From Sulfurimicrobium sp964384915 (lineage in GTDB: Bacteria > Pseudomonadota > Gammaproteobacteria > Burkholderiales > Sulfuricellaceae), in NCBI GenBank assembly GCA_964384915.1, contig CAYLMA010000009.1, positions 1 to 64,000 on the forward strand: a stretch of DNA of 64,000 nucleotides, in the 5' to 3' direction. The translations under genes were made by a program, and so were the position numbers. Under the pieces are notes generated by a model that searched no databases, was not told the DNA's origin, and saw only the letters and a program-made list of their open reading frames with translations. This document shows, piece by piece, positions 1 to 8,268 of this stretch; the first letter of the stretch is position 1, and each line of letters begins with the position of its first letter.

Positions 1-51
1 GCCATGTCGCCGCTTATTTCAGGCATCCAAAGGTGGTTTATGCCGCATAGC

Positions 52-67
52 AAATACACGTGTATTT
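52..67. promoter_or_regulatory. Perfect 16-bp palindrome AAATACACGTGTATTT
   Basis: The 16 bases read identically on both strands. The site lies in a gene-free A+T-rich stretch about 130 bp before a second, longer palindrome, so a dimeric repressor site is possible. No regulator is identified. Confidence 0.35.
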
Positions 68-199
68 AAGGGCCGTATTAATAATTCCCTTCCTTTTTAT
101 TGAGTAAGAATCGCTTCCGCGCGTCGTTCCCGGCATGCAATCGATGCATTTTATGCAGCATGGAAATATGACACGCGTGCGAATCCTATCCCAAAAATA

Positions 200-223
200 T
201 GTAATTGACAATTGTCAATTACA
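200..223. promoter_or_regulatory. Perfect 24-bp palindrome with an FNR/DNR-like core
   Basis: Bases 200-223 form an uninterrupted 24-bp palindrome. Its core at 205-218 is TTGACAATTGTCAA, which fits the TTGAY-N4-RTCAA pattern of Crp/Fnr-family sites (FNR, ANR, DNR, FixK). The perfect symmetry beyond the core is unusual for such a site, so another dimeric regulator is equally possible. No gene start is obvious next to it. Confidence 0.4.
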
Positions 224-767
224 ATAAATTTATAATACCCATTGATCAAACTGATCGGATCGGTTTGCTCGTTGATTGCTCGCCAGGCTTCCAGGCCAAG
301 GCTATCGCCGTCGAGCTCGATATTCAGATAAGAAGGTACCGCTCACAATCCTCAGCCCGCTCAAAGGGTGCGCCGCTCACCTTCGCCGCCGCACACCTAT
401 CGTAACGCCTGAGATGCTTGCCGCCCGGCATGCCGCAGCATTTCTCTCCAAGCACGGTTTCATAATTCGACATACCGCCAAGAACAAACACTGTGGCGGA
501 CATCAGGCGATCCGTCTGGGGCTGAGTCCACTTGAGCAAGGGAAAAACTCCATGGCGCAAGTACGTGCCACAGCATGCGCAAGAACAGGCCCTAATCCAT
601 GCTCGATCAATAAATTCGGATAAAATTCGAGCGCGTTCCGTTTGACGCATGATCAAGTGAAACTGTTGATCAAGAATAAATGTGGTCACGCTTATTGTCT
701 GACCTGAGCGGTCATGGGAAGTACTTCTATTAATGGCTACCCTGAAAATACATAAGAATTGTTTATC

Positions 768-800
768 CAAAAAACAAAATCCCACTACTCTCATAGTGGG
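768..800 (-). terminator. Rho-independent terminator of the nifHDK-ferredoxin operon
   Basis: On the minus strand, a stem of CCCACTA paired with TAGTGGG (781-800, 6-nt loop) is followed by a T-rich run (768-780). It lies 25 bp past the ferredoxin stop codon and is correctly oriented to end the minus-strand nif transcript. Confidence 0.8.
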
Positions 801-825
801 TTAAACGATCAACCAGGCTGCCTGC

Positions 826-1173
826 TCAGAATTCGACCAGGATGTCCTCGTCCAGCACCATGTACTGGCAAGCCATGCGCCATTTCGGGGCTAGGTCAGT
901 AACGTTTATCTGTTCCAGATCCGACTTGCCGAGCTTGCCGTTGAGCACCAGTACGGTTTTTTCCTTTTCCGTCAGATGCACCGCCTTGGGCGCGTATGCG
1001 CCGAGGGAGGTCACCTGAACGGCACAGGAACCGCATTCGCCGTCCTCGCACTCGTAGTGGATGGGGATTTTGTGCTCCTGCGCGACGGACAGCAGGGTCT
1101 TGCGGTCGCCGGCGACGGCATAGACGGTAATGTCCTTTTTCAGCGCCGGGGATGAGAAAGTGATATTGGCCAT
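826..1173 (-). CDS. 2Fe-2S ferredoxin, FeSII (Shethna II)-like
   Basis: This 115-residue plant-type 2Fe-2S ferredoxin has ligands C42, C47 and C50 in ECEDGECGSC, and C102. The opening (ANITFSSP), the LTEKE segment and the ACQYxVxDEDILVEF tail closely resemble FeSII of Azotobacter vinelandii as I remember it. FeSII binds oxidised nitrogenase during oxygen stress and shields it (conformational protection). The gene is the last of the nifHDK operon and sits 68 bp after nifK, which suits a role acting directly on nitrogenase, although a general electron-donor role is also possible. The ATG at 1173 was chosen because the protein then starts exactly like the family; the open frame upstream of it is a shadow of nifK. 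Confidence 0.85.
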   Translation of the reverse strand: MANITFSSPALKKDITVYAVAGDRKTLLSVAQEHKIPIHYECEDGECGSCAVQVTSLGAYAPKAVHLTEKEKTVLVLNGKLGKSDLEQINVTDLAPKWRMACQYMVLDEDILVEF

Positions 1174-1188
1174 GTGAAAACCCTCTTG

Positions 1189-1245
1189 GCTGTCAGCCAT
1201 CAGCAAAAGCTGACCGCTGACGGCTGAAAGCTGACAGCTAATTAA
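1189..1245. repeat. Intercistronic hairpin of TCAGC-type repeats
   Basis: Short degenerate units (GCTGTCAGC, GCTGACCGC, GCTGACAGC) face each other and can fold into a long imperfect hairpin in the nifK-ferredoxin gap. The same family occurs at about 15930-16002 and 17448-17530. It might stabilise upstream mRNA or attenuate transcription. Confidence 0.6.
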
Positions 1246-2780
1246 CGGATGATGTCGTAGCTGTAGTCGGTCTTGCCCGGGATGTTCGTCTTGGCGTCCA
1301 TGGTGTCGAAGATCTTGTCGAGGATCTTCACCAGCACGTTGAGCGAGCCCTGGTAGCCCCACACCGGATAGCGATGGTGGTGGTGGCGGTCCATGACCGG
1401 GAAGCCGATGCGTATCAGCGGGGTGCCGATGTCGCGCTCCAGATATTTGCCGTAGGTGTTGCCGATGAGGAAGTCCACCGGCTCGGTCGCCAGCAGCGAG
1501 CGCATGTGCCACAGGTCCTTGCCACCCCAGGCCTTGCAGCCCTGGCCGAAGGGCGAGGCATCGAGCAGCGCCTGCATCTTGGCTTCCCAGTCCTTGCTGC
1601 CGTTGGTGGCGAGCACGTGCACCGGCTCGGCGCCCAGTTCCATCAGGAAGGAGGCCAGGCCCATGACCATGCTGGGGTCGCCGTAGAGGGCGAACTTCTT
1701 GCCGTGGATGTGGGCTTGCGAGTCGGCGATGGCGTCCACCAGGCGGCCGCGCTCCTTCTCCAGCTCGGCGGGGATTGCCTTGCCGCTGAGCCTGGAGAGC
1801 GCCATCAGGAATTCGTCGGTTCCCGCCACGCCCACCGGGTGGTTGAAGGACACCACTTCCTGGCCCTTGCTCTTGACGTAGTCCTGGGTTTTTTCCGTGC
1901 CGAAATGCTGCATGAACACGGTGCCACGGGCGTTGAGCGCGGCGGCTGCGTCTTCCAGCCTGGTGCCGCCGTCGTACATGGTGAATTCGCCGGCAGTCGG
2001 GGTATTCCACACGTCGCTGTTGTCGCCGAGGATGGTCGCGTCCACGCCCATCAGGTCGAAAATGCGGCGGATTTCAGGCATGTTGCCCACGGTGTAGCCG
2101 TCGAAGCCGCCGACGAAGTTGATCTTGCCGTTGTCCTTGCGTTCCTTGCCTTCCCAGAAGTGGGTCAGGATGCCCTTCATCATGTTGTCGTAACCGGTGA
2201 CGTGGCTGCCGACGAAGGACGGGGTGTGGGCGAAGGGCACGTCGAACTCTTCCGGGATCGAGCCTTTCTGCTTGGAGGTGCGGATGAAGCTGTCCAGGTC
2301 GTCGCCGATCACTTCCGCCATGCAGGTGGTGGACACCGCGATCATCTTCGGCTGGTACAGGCTGTAGCTGTTGGCGAGGCCGTCCACCATGTTGTTGAGG
2401 CCGCCGAACACCGCCGCGTCCTCGGTCATGGAACTGGACACGGCCGAGGTCGGCTCCTTGAAATGGCGGCTGAAGTGGCTGCGGAAATAGGCCACGCAGC
2501 CTTGCGAACCGTGCACGAATGGCAGGGTCTTTTCGAAGCCCAGCGCCGCGAAAATCGCGCCCAGCGGCTGGCAGGCCTTGGCCGGGTTGACCACCAAGGC
2601 TTCGCGGGCGAAATTCTTCTCGCGGTATTCCATGGTACGGGTCCAGTCGGCGATCTTGAAGACTTCCTCGTCGGGCCTGCCGCCTTCGAAACAGGCTTTC
2701 TTGTTGTCCAGCATTTCCACGTATTCCGGCTGGCGGAACAGGTCGAAGTGGTCGAGAACTTTTGCGGTGTTCTGGCTCAT
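1242..2780 (-). CDS. nifK: Nitrogenase MoFe protein beta subunit
   Basis: This 512-residue beta chain forms the alpha2-beta2 MoFe protein with NifD; the P-cluster lies at the interface and passes electrons from NifH to FeMo-co. The P-cluster cysteines are C70 (NPAKAC), C95 (GSQGC) and C153 (STTC), the same numbers as I recall for Azotobacter NifK. The ATG at 2780 follows GGAG at proper spacing; the in-frame extension upstream would run into the spacer. It is the third gene of the nifH promoter operon, 97 bp after nifD. It is intact. Confidence 0.98.
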   Translation of the reverse strand: MSQNTAKVLDHFDLFRQPEYVEMLDNKKACFEGGRPDEEVFKIADWTRTMEYREKNFAREALVVNPAKACQPLGAIFAALGFEKTLPFVHGSQGCVAYFRSHFSRHFKEPTSAVSSSMTEDAAVFGGLNNMVDGLANSYSLYQPKMIAVSTTCMAEVIGDDLDSFIRTSKQKGSIPEEFDVPFAHTPSFVGSHVTGYDNMMKGILTHFWEGKERKDNGKINFVGGFDGYTVGNMPEIRRIFDLMGVDATILGDNSDVWNTPTAGEFTMYDGGTRLEDAAAALNARGTVFMQHFGTEKTQDYVKSKGQEVVSFNHPVGVAGTDEFLMALSRLSGKAIPAELEKERGRLVDAIADSQAHIHGKKFALYGDPSMVMGLASFLMELGAEPVHVLATNGSKDWEAKMQALLDASPFGQGCKAWGGKDLWHMRSLLATEPVDFLIGNTYGKYLERDIGTPLIRIGFPVMDRHHHHRYPVWGYQGSLNVLVKILDKIFDTMDAKTNIPGKTDYSYDIIR

Positions 2781-2877
2781 TTTGAATCTCCTGTAAGGGC
2801 GGTTCAGGCTCTTGCGCCTGCCCGCCGGTCGGGTGGTGGGTTCGATGCAAGCACCTCGCCCACCCTGCATTTGCTGA

Positions 2878-4320
2878 TTATTTTTTCCAGGGCGCCTTGG
2901 TCATGCCCCACACCGGGCTGCTGATGGCCATGTCCATGTCGCGGGCGAAGATAGCGAAGCCGTCGTAGCCGTGGTATGGGCCGGAGTAGTCCCAGGAGTG
3001 CATCTGGCGGAAGGGCAGGCCCATTTTCTGGAACACGTACTTTTCCTTGATGCCGGAACCCACCAGGTCGGGCTTGACCGCCTCGACGAACTTCTCCAGC
3101 TCGAACTCGGTGACGTCGTCGTAGATCAACGTGCCGTCCTTCACGTAGTGGGTGGTGCGCTGGTAGTCGTCGCCGTGGCCGAACTCGTAGCCGGTGCCGG
3201 CGATTTCCATGCCCAGGTCTTCATAGGCCCCCACCACGTGGCGCGGACGCAGGCCGCCGACGTAGAGCATCACGGTCTTGCCGTTGAGGCGCGGCTTGTA
3301 CTTGGCGATCACTTCGTCGACCAGCGGCTGGTACTTGGCGATCACGCGCTCGGCGCCTTCCTTGATGTTGTCGTCGAACAGCGCGGCGATGGCGCGCAGC
3401 GACTCGGCGATCTTGGTCGGGCCGAAGAAGTTGTACTCGTGCCAGGGAATGCCGAACTTCTCCTCCATGTGGCGGCAGATGTAGTTCATCGAGCGGTAGC
3501 AGTGGATCAAATTCAGCTTGGCCTTGGGCGTGGCTTCCATTTCCTTCAGCGTGCCGTCGCCGGACCACTGGGCGATCACGCGCAGGCCCATCTCTTCCAA
3601 TAAAATCCGCGAGGACCAGGCGTCGCCGCCGATGTTGTAGTCGCCGATGATGGCCACGTCGTAAGGCGTGCTCTCGAATGCGCCGGCCTTGCCATCCACC
3701 TTGTCCAGCACGAAGTCGCGCACCGCGTCGTTGGCGATGTGGTGGCCGAGCGACTGCGACACGCCACGGAAGCCTTCGCAGCGCACCGGCACGATGGTCT
3801 TGGCTATCTGCTTGGCCTTCTTCTTCGACACCGCCTCGATGTCGTCGCCGATCAGGCCGATAGGGCATTCGGATTGCACCGAAATGCCGTTGTTGAGGGG
3901 AAAGAGCGCCTCGATTTCGTCCATCACCTTGTCCAGCTTCTTGTCGCCGCCGAACACGATGTCCTTTTCCTGGAAATCGGAAGTGAACTGCATGGTGCCG
4001 AAGGCGTTGACGCCGGTGACGCCGATGAAATAATTGCGCCGAGAGGCCCAGGAATACTGGCCGCAGCCCACCGGGCCGTGGCTGATGTGCACCATGTCCT
4101 TGATCGGGCCCCACACCACGCCCTTGGAACCGGCATAGGCGCAGCCGCGCACGGTCATCACGCCGGGCAGGGACTTGATGTTGGATTTCACGCCGCAATC
4201 GGGCTTGCCTTCCTCGTACACATTGAGGTGCTTGGCGCGTTTCTTGGCGGATTTTTCCGGATATGCCGAGAGCACCTCCTGGATCAACTCCTGGTTCCGG
4301 GTTTTGACGTCTGTAGTCAT
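2878..4320 (-). CDS. nifD: Nitrogenase MoFe protein alpha subunit
   Basis: This 480-residue alpha chain carries FeMo-cofactor, the site of N2 reduction. The P-cluster cysteines are C60, C86 (GPVGCG) and C152. The FeMo-co ligands are C274 (in IHCYRSMNYI) and H441 (in QMHSWDYSGPYH), each one residue from the Azotobacter numbers C275 and H442. The family motif NFFGPTKIAESLRAIAA is present. The length fits the Mo-type family and excludes VnfD or AnfD. It lies between nifH (116-bp spacer) and nifK. Confidence 0.98.
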   Translation of the reverse strand: MTTDVKTRNQELIQEVLSAYPEKSAKKRAKHLNVYEEGKPDCGVKSNIKSLPGVMTVRGCAYAGSKGVVWGPIKDMVHISHGPVGCGQYSWASRRNYFIGVTGVNAFGTMQFTSDFQEKDIVFGGDKKLDKVMDEIEALFPLNNGISVQSECPIGLIGDDIEAVSKKKAKQIAKTIVPVRCEGFRGVSQSLGHHIANDAVRDFVLDKVDGKAGAFESTPYDVAIIGDYNIGGDAWSSRILLEEMGLRVIAQWSGDGTLKEMEATPKAKLNLIHCYRSMNYICRHMEEKFGIPWHEYNFFGPTKIAESLRAIAALFDDNIKEGAERVIAKYQPLVDEVIAKYKPRLNGKTVMLYVGGLRPRHVVGAYEDLGMEIAGTGYEFGHGDDYQRTTHYVKDGTLIYDDVTEFELEKFVEAVKPDLVGSGIKEKYVFQKMGLPFRQMHSWDYSGPYHGYDGFAIFARDMDMAISSPVWGMTKAPWKK

Positions 4321-4324
4321 TTTA

Positions 4325-4436
4325 ATTTCCTTTAACGTGAAATACGTGAAACGTGAAGAGTGAAGGGTGAAAGGTACCCAATACGTGCGTGTTGCCTTTC
4401 ACGCTTCACAGCGAAGCGCCTTCACTCTTCACTACA
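4325..4436. repeat. GTGAA-type hairpin between nifH and nifD
   Basis: Units such as GTGAAAC, GTGAAGAG and GTGAAAGG at 4336-4375 face TTTCACGCTTCACAG and TTCACTCTTCAC at 4396-4433, giving a long imperfect stem in the mRNA between nifH and nifD. A processing or stabilising hairpin here would help make more NifH than NifDK. The same family recurs at 6533-6630. Confidence 0.6.
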
Positions 4437-5306
4437 TCAAGCTGCCGCCTTGCCGACGATGGACTCGTCCACCGCTTGCATGATGCCGAATTCGAGCAAC
4501 AGGTCTTCCAGCTCGTCCATCGTGATCGGGGTCGGGATGGTGCCTTTGCCCGCGTTGAGATGGATCTTCTTGGCGAGCTGGCGGTATTCGTCGGCCTGCT
4601 TGGAATCAGGCGCGTATTCCAGCACCGTCATGCGGCGCAGCTCGGCGTGCTGGACCACGTTGTCGCGCGGCACGAAGTGGATCAACTGGGTGCCCAGCTT
4701 GCCGGCCAGCGCCTCGGCCAGCTCCAGTTCCTTGTCGGTCTGGCGCTCGTTGCAGATCAGGCCGCCCAGGCGCACGCCGCCCGCATTGGCGTATTTCAGG
4801 ATGCCCTTGGAGATGTTGTTGGCCGCGTACATGGCCATCATCTCGCCGGACATCACGATGTAGATTTCCTGCGCCTTGTTCTCGCGGATGGGCATGGCGA
4901 AACCGCCGCACACCACGTCGCCGAGCACGTCGTAGGAAACGTAGTCCACATCGTCGTAGGCGCCGTTCTCTTCCAGGAAGTTGATGGAAGTGATCACGCC
5001 GCGCCCCGCGCACCCCACGCCGGGCTCGGGCCCGCCAGATTCGACGCACTTGATGTTCTTGTAGCCGAACTTCAGCACGTCCTCGATTTCCAGGTCCTCC
5101 ACGCTGCCCGCCTCGGCGGCCAGCGACAGCACCGTGTCCTGGGCCTTGGCATGCAGGATCAGGCGGGTGGAATCGGCTTTCGGGTCGCAGCCGACGATCA
5201 GAATCTTCTGGTCGAGATCGGCCAGCGCCGCCAGGGTATTCTGGGACGTGGTGGATTTTCCGATACCGCCCTTGCCGTAGAAGGCGATTTGTCTCAATGC
5301 GCTCAT
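4437..5306 (-). CDS. nifH: Nitrogenase iron protein (dinitrogenase reductase)
   Basis: This 289-residue dimeric P-loop ATPase donates electrons one at a time to NifDK. Residues 9-20 hold the Walker A (FYGKGGIGKSTT). C99 and C133 are the ligands of the bridging 4Fe-4S cluster. R102 in GCAGRG is the arginine that DraT ADP-ribosylates to switch the enzyme off, and draT and draG lie immediately divergent. The gene is first in the operon, behind a perfect -24/-12 promoter at 5456-5471. A GGAGTG ribosome-binding site precedes the ATG. Confidence 0.99.
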   Translation of the reverse strand: MSALRQIAFYGKGGIGKSTTSQNTLAALADLDQKILIVGCDPKADSTRLILHAKAQDTVLSLAAEAGSVEDLEIEDVLKFGYKNIKCVESGGPEPGVGCAGRGVITSINFLEENGAYDDVDYVSYDVLGDVVCGGFAMPIRENKAQEIYIVMSGEMMAMYAANNISKGILKYANAGGVRLGGLICNERQTDKELELAEALAGKLGTQLIHFVPRDNVVQHAELRRMTVLEYAPDSKQADEYRQLAKKIHLNAGKGTIPTPITMDELEDLLLEFGIMQAVDESIVGKAAA

Positions 5307-5455
5307 GGGTCACTCCTTAAAAAAATAAACAAACTTTTCCGTCGGGCTTCCGGCCATGCTTATGACCGGCGTCCAGTCTGGTGACACCCCGCCAAGCTTG
5401 TGCTCTTCTTGGTCGCCCCGCGGAGAGGCCCTTTCATTGGCCGCACCCAGCCTAC

Positions 5456-5471
5456 TGCAAGCGCCGTGCCA
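5456..5471 (-). promoter_or_regulatory. Sigma-54 (-24/-12) promoter of nifH
   Basis: On the minus strand the sequence is TGGCACGGCGCTTGCA, an exact match to TGGCACG-N4-TTGCW. It lies 150 bp upstream of the nifH start, and a NifA site is found 68 bp further upstream. Confidence 0.95.
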
Positions 5472-5539
5472 GCCTGTAAAACAATCGCAATTAATTGTTA
5501 TCAAAGGGTTTTACAATCCACCCCCGGCTTTGTTGCGTA

Positions 5540-5555
5540 TGTCGCAAACGCGACA
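5540..5555. promoter_or_regulatory. NifA upstream activator site for nifH
   Basis: TGTCGCAAACGCGACA fits TGT-N10-ACA exactly. The gap to the -24 element is 68 bp. The site also lies 145 bp before draT, so it might serve both directions, but I found no good -24/-12 element for draT. Confidence 0.9.
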
Positions 5556-5626
5556 AAGAGGAGGCCAATGTCTGGAATGGCGCAACCGGCATGCCCTATT
5601 CGAATGCGGCGTGAAAGAACTCTCCT

Positions 5627-5660
5627 CCCCTGATAAGGGGAGGCTGGGAGGGGTTTCAGC
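5627..5660. repeat. CCTCCCC-type intergenic hairpin
   Basis: CTCCCCTGATAAGGGGAG followed by a GGGAGGGG run forms a short hairpin. Close relatives lie near 39018-39050 and at 50283-50355. It lies between the nifH NifA site and draT. Confidence 0.6.
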
Positions 5661-5700
5661 CGGGTCTCGCACGCCCAAGCCCATCTCACAAGCCACTGGA

Positions 5701-6537
5701 ATGGAACTTGCTGTCACCCTGGTCATGGAGCGCGCAGCCGACAGTTTCAATGGACACAGCACCAACCTGACGGGCATCCCCAGCGGGTTGCTGGCGAGCA
5801 CGGCATTCAACGACTTTCCGCTGCCGCTGCACATCAACGGGGTGCACGAAATGAACAAGACGCTATTCGAAATGCTGACTTACGCCAGCTCGCCGCGCGA
5901 AGCGGCGGAAGCCTTCCAGAACTACATGGGCGCGCTGTTCGGCCTGGACAGCGAGCAGCGCTTGAAGAAGGCGCATGGCAGGCGCTTCCGCAGCAGCTAC
6001 CTGCGCCTGCTGCAAGGCTGGGGCTTCGACTCCAACGGCCCGGAGGGCGCTGTGCTGAAGGGCTGGGTGGAAAGCCGCTTCGGACTTTTCCCCACCTTCC
6101 ACAAGGAAGCCCTGGGGCGCTACCCGTCGCCGGGCTGGATGGCATACGTGGAGGAAAAGATGTCGAGCCGTTTCCACAACAACAGCATCAATTTGCAGCT
6201 CGATCTGCTGTACGAGTATTGCCAGACCTCGCTGGCGCGCTATTTCGCGCCAGGGAGGAAACATCTGACGCTATACCGGGGCGTGAACGATTTCAAGGAA
6301 CACCCGATCCGCGTGCGCCTGGAAAAAAACAGCGCCATCGTGCGCCTGAACAACCTGGTGTCGTTCACCTCCGAGCGCGTGCGCGCCGACGAATTCGGCG
6401 ACTGCATCCTGGAAGCCCGGGTGCCTGCGGTGAAAGTGCTGTTTTTCAACGGCCTGGTCTCCGGCACCACGCTCAAGGGGGAAGGCGAGTACCTGGTCAT
6501 CGGCGGCGATTACCAGGTGCAATTCAGTTATCTGTGA
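5701..6537 (+). CDS. draT: NAD+-dinitrogen-reductase ADP-ribosyltransferase
   Basis: DraT moves ADP-ribose from NAD+ to R102 of NifH and so inactivates nitrogenase after an ammonium or darkness/energy signal. With the ATG at 5701 the protein has 278 residues, close to the family length. The start region (GHSTNLTGIPSGLLAST) and the NAD-binding R-S-E elements are visible: LYRGVND, VSFTSERVRADEFGD and the terminal EGEYLVIGGDY. An ATG at 5725 is an equally plausible start. The frame stays open to 5356, but that part covers the nifH promoter elements and is unlikely to be translated. It is divergent to its target nifH. Confidence 0.93.
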   Translation: MELAVTLVMERAADSFNGHSTNLTGIPSGLLASTAFNDFPLPLHINGVHEMNKTLFEMLTYASSPREAAEAFQNYMGALFGLDSEQRLKKAHGRRFRSSYLRLLQGWGFDSNGPEGAVLKGWVESRFGLFPTFHKEALGRYPSPGWMAYVEEKMSSRFHNNSINLQLDLLYEYCQTSLARYFAPGRKHLTLYRGVNDFKEHPIRVRLEKNSAIVRLNNLVSFTSERVRADEFGDCILEARVPAVKVLFFNGLVSGTTLKGEGEYLVIGGDYQVQFSYL

Positions 6538-6630
6538 AGTGTGAAGCCACTCGGCTTCGCCTTTGTTGTGAAGGGTGAAAGGGTGAAAACCCTTCAAGTT
6601 TCACAGCGCAGCGGTTTCACATTTCACGAC
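6533..6630. repeat. GTGAA-type hairpin after draT
   Basis: Units GTGAAGTGTGAAG and GTGAAGGGTGAAAGG face CCTTCAAGTTTCACAG and GGTTTCACATTTCACG. This is the same family as the nifH-nifD spacer element and lies between draT and the next gene. Confidence 0.55.
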
Positions 6631-6680
6631 GCATCACGTTGCACTTGTTTTAATTTTTCAACCACGACAAAGGAATCATC

Positions 6681-7259
6681 ATGACTGACTTCATTTCTTC
6701 CCCGATTGGCAAACTAGACCGCGGCGAGCGTCTCGTCTCCCCGGTCTTCAAGGGTCCGACCGCGAAGGGCTTCGGCTTTCGCGGCGAAATTGCGCTCAAG
6801 CTGCCCAAGAGCATCGCCGGCGAAAAGCGCCCGCCGGACATCAAGACCGACCAGGTGTTCATGTTTTCAGGCAGCGACAAGATCAGCTTCTACGCCAGCT
6901 CCGTGGACTCGCTGGCGCATCTGGAGCTGATTTCGGAAGTCGTCGCGCCCTACTTCACGCCCGAGGGCAAATACTTCATCTTCGCCGGCAACGTGGACCT
7001 GCTCAAGAAATACACCATCGCGCTGAACGGCATCACCTATTACGTGCTGCCGCTGGACGAGGGCACGGTCTATAACGAACTGCTCGACCTGTTCTACATC
7101 GAAAAGGGCGACCTCAAGAAAATGGACATGGCGGGCAAGCTGGATGCGATGGCGGCGGCCTCCTCGACCAAGTTCGGCAACAAATTCCCGGAAATCTCCT
7201 ATGAGCAGGCGCTGAAGGAAATGGGGCCGGTCAAGGTGTACGAGAACAGGCCGGTGTGA
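6681..7259 (+). CDS. Unrecognised 192-aa protein between draT and draG
   Basis: I do not recognise this family. It is a soluble 192-residue protein without signal peptide, membrane segment or cysteine cluster. Features are an N-terminal FKGPTAKGFGFRGEIALKLP segment, a central stretch of alternating hydrophobic residues (KYFIFAGNVDLLKKYTIAL, ITYYVLPLDEGTVYNELLDLFY) and a lysine-rich helical C-terminus. AAGGAA sits before the ATG at 6681. The gene lies between the enzymes that modify and restore NifH, in the same orientation, so a role in sensing or tuning DraT/DraG is likely, but this is inference from position only. Confidence 0.8.
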   Translation: MTDFISSPIGKLDRGERLVSPVFKGPTAKGFGFRGEIALKLPKSIAGEKRPPDIKTDQVFMFSGSDKISFYASSVDSLAHLELISEVVAPYFTPEGKYFIFAGNVDLLKKYTIALNGITYYVLPLDEGTVYNELLDLFYIEKGDLKKMDMAGKLDAMAAASSTKFGNKFPEISYEQALKEMGPVKVYENRPV

Positions 7260-7261
7260 TG

Positions 7262-7366
7262 CGGCCATGGGTGAAGACAAATGGGCAATGGGTGTTCGCT
7301 GGATTAAATGCCATTCCGTGGGGTAAGGCGTGACCCCATCACCCATCGCTCATCACTCATCGCCGA
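7262..7366. repeat. ATGGGTGA/TCACCCAT intergenic hairpin
   Basis: ATGGGTGAAGACAAATGGGC and GCAATGGGTG on the left face CATCACCCATCGCTCATCAC on the right. The right arm runs into the first codons of draG, which may therefore carry repeat-derived N-terminal residues. Confidence 0.5.
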
Positions 7367-8262
7367 GCGCCCTGCATCGCAGGGCGCTCGGCGCCTACCT
7401 CGGCCTGGCCTGCGGCGACGCACTGGGCGCGACGGTGGAATTCATGACGCCCGGGGAAATCCAGTCGCGCTACGGCACCCACCGGGACATCAGCGGCGGC
7501 GGCTGGCTGCGGCTGGCACCCGGCCAGGTCACTGACGACACCGAAATGTCGCTCCACCTCGGCCAGGCCATCGTCGAGTCCAGGGGCTGGAACCTCGCCG
7601 CCATCGCGGATTCGTTCGCGGCCTGGCTCAAATCGAAACCGGTGGACGTGGGCGCGACCTGCCGCCGCGGCATCCGCCGCTACATGCTGGGCGGCGGCAT
7701 CCACGGCCCGGAATCGGACAGCGACGGCGGCAACGGCGCCGCCATGCGCAACCTGCCGGTGGCGCTCTATACCCTCGGCGACGCGGCGCTATTCGAGCGC
7801 TATACCCTGGAACAGTCCCACATCACCCACCACCACGCGCTGGCCGACGCCGGCACGCTGGCGCTGGGCAACATGACGCAAATCCTGCTGCTGGGCGGCG
7901 GGGTAAAAGACTGCCGAGCCATCGCCACCCGGCTGGTGGAAATGCACCGCCAGTTCAGATTCGCCCCCTACCCCGGACGCGCCTCGGGCTACATCGTGGA
8001 CACGGTGCAAACCGTGCTGCACCATTTTTTCTACAGCGACAGTTTCGAAAGCTGCGTGGTGGAAACCGTCAATCGCGGCGAAGACGCCGACACCACCGGC
8101 GCGCTGGCCGGCATGCTGGCCGGCGCGCTGTACGGCGCGGACGCGATCCCCAAGCGCTGGCTGGAACGGCTGGATTACCATGTGGTGAAAGAAATCGAGC
8201 ACCAGGTGGCGGCATTGCTGAAAATGGCACCCCTCGCGCAGGGCGATGGAATGGAGAAATGA
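7330..8262 (+). CDS. draG: Dinitrogenase-reductase-activating ADP-ribosylglycohydrolase
   Basis: DraG removes ADP-ribose from NifH R102 and restores nitrogenase. The 310-residue protein shows the dinuclear Mn-binding motifs of the ADP-ribosylglycohydrolase family: TDDTE at 68-72 and GEDADTTGALAG near 250-261, plus the DVGATCRRGIRRYM segment typical of DraG. The GTG at 7330 has TAAGG just before it and gives the family length. Residues 2-13 are encoded by the intergenic repeat and may not be functional. It lies 6 bp before the hemerythrin gene, so the two are probably co-transcribed. Confidence 0.95.
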   Translation: MTPSPIAHHSSPSALHRRALGAYLGLACGDALGATVEFMTPGEIQSRYGTHRDISGGGWLRLAPGQVTDDTEMSLHLGQAIVESRGWNLAAIADSFAAWLKSKPVDVGATCRRGIRRYMLGGGIHGPESDSDGGNGAAMRNLPVALYTLGDAALFERYTLEQSHITHHHALADAGTLALGNMTQILLLGGGVKDCRAIATRLVEMHRQFRFAPYPGRASGYIVDTVQTVLHHFFYSDSFESCVVETVNRGEDADTTGALAGMLAGALYGADAIPKRWLERLDYHVVKEIEHQVAALLKMAPLAQGDGMEK

Positions 8263-8268
8263 AACGCA

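Larger units (their letters stand above)
1..780. other. Gene-free stretch downstream of the nif operon
   Basis: I see no convincing gene here. The open frames present have no ribosome-binding site, no recognisable domain and atypical composition. The minus-strand frame that ends near 324 starts inside the hairpin of the nif terminator, which argues against it. The stretch is more A+T-rich than the nif genes and contains two perfect palindromes (52-67 and 200-223). It may be the intergenic space of a gene beyond the left edge, or decayed mobile DNA. Confidence 0.5.

Noticed and set aside
324..794. 156-codon minus-strand open frame
   Set aside because: It begins inside the nif terminator hairpin, has no ribosome-binding site and no recognisable domain.
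1374..2924. 516-codon plus-strand frame opposite nifK
   Set aside because: Antisense shadow of a G+C-rich gene; His/Val/Ala-rich and without motifs.
5356..5700. Upstream extension of the draT frame
   Set aside because: It covers the nifH promoter and NifA site and has no family similarity; the DraT-like sequence starts after 5701.
5560..5700. Sigma-54 promoter for draT
   Set aside because: Candidate TGGCGC near 5578 lacks a -12 GC at the right distance.
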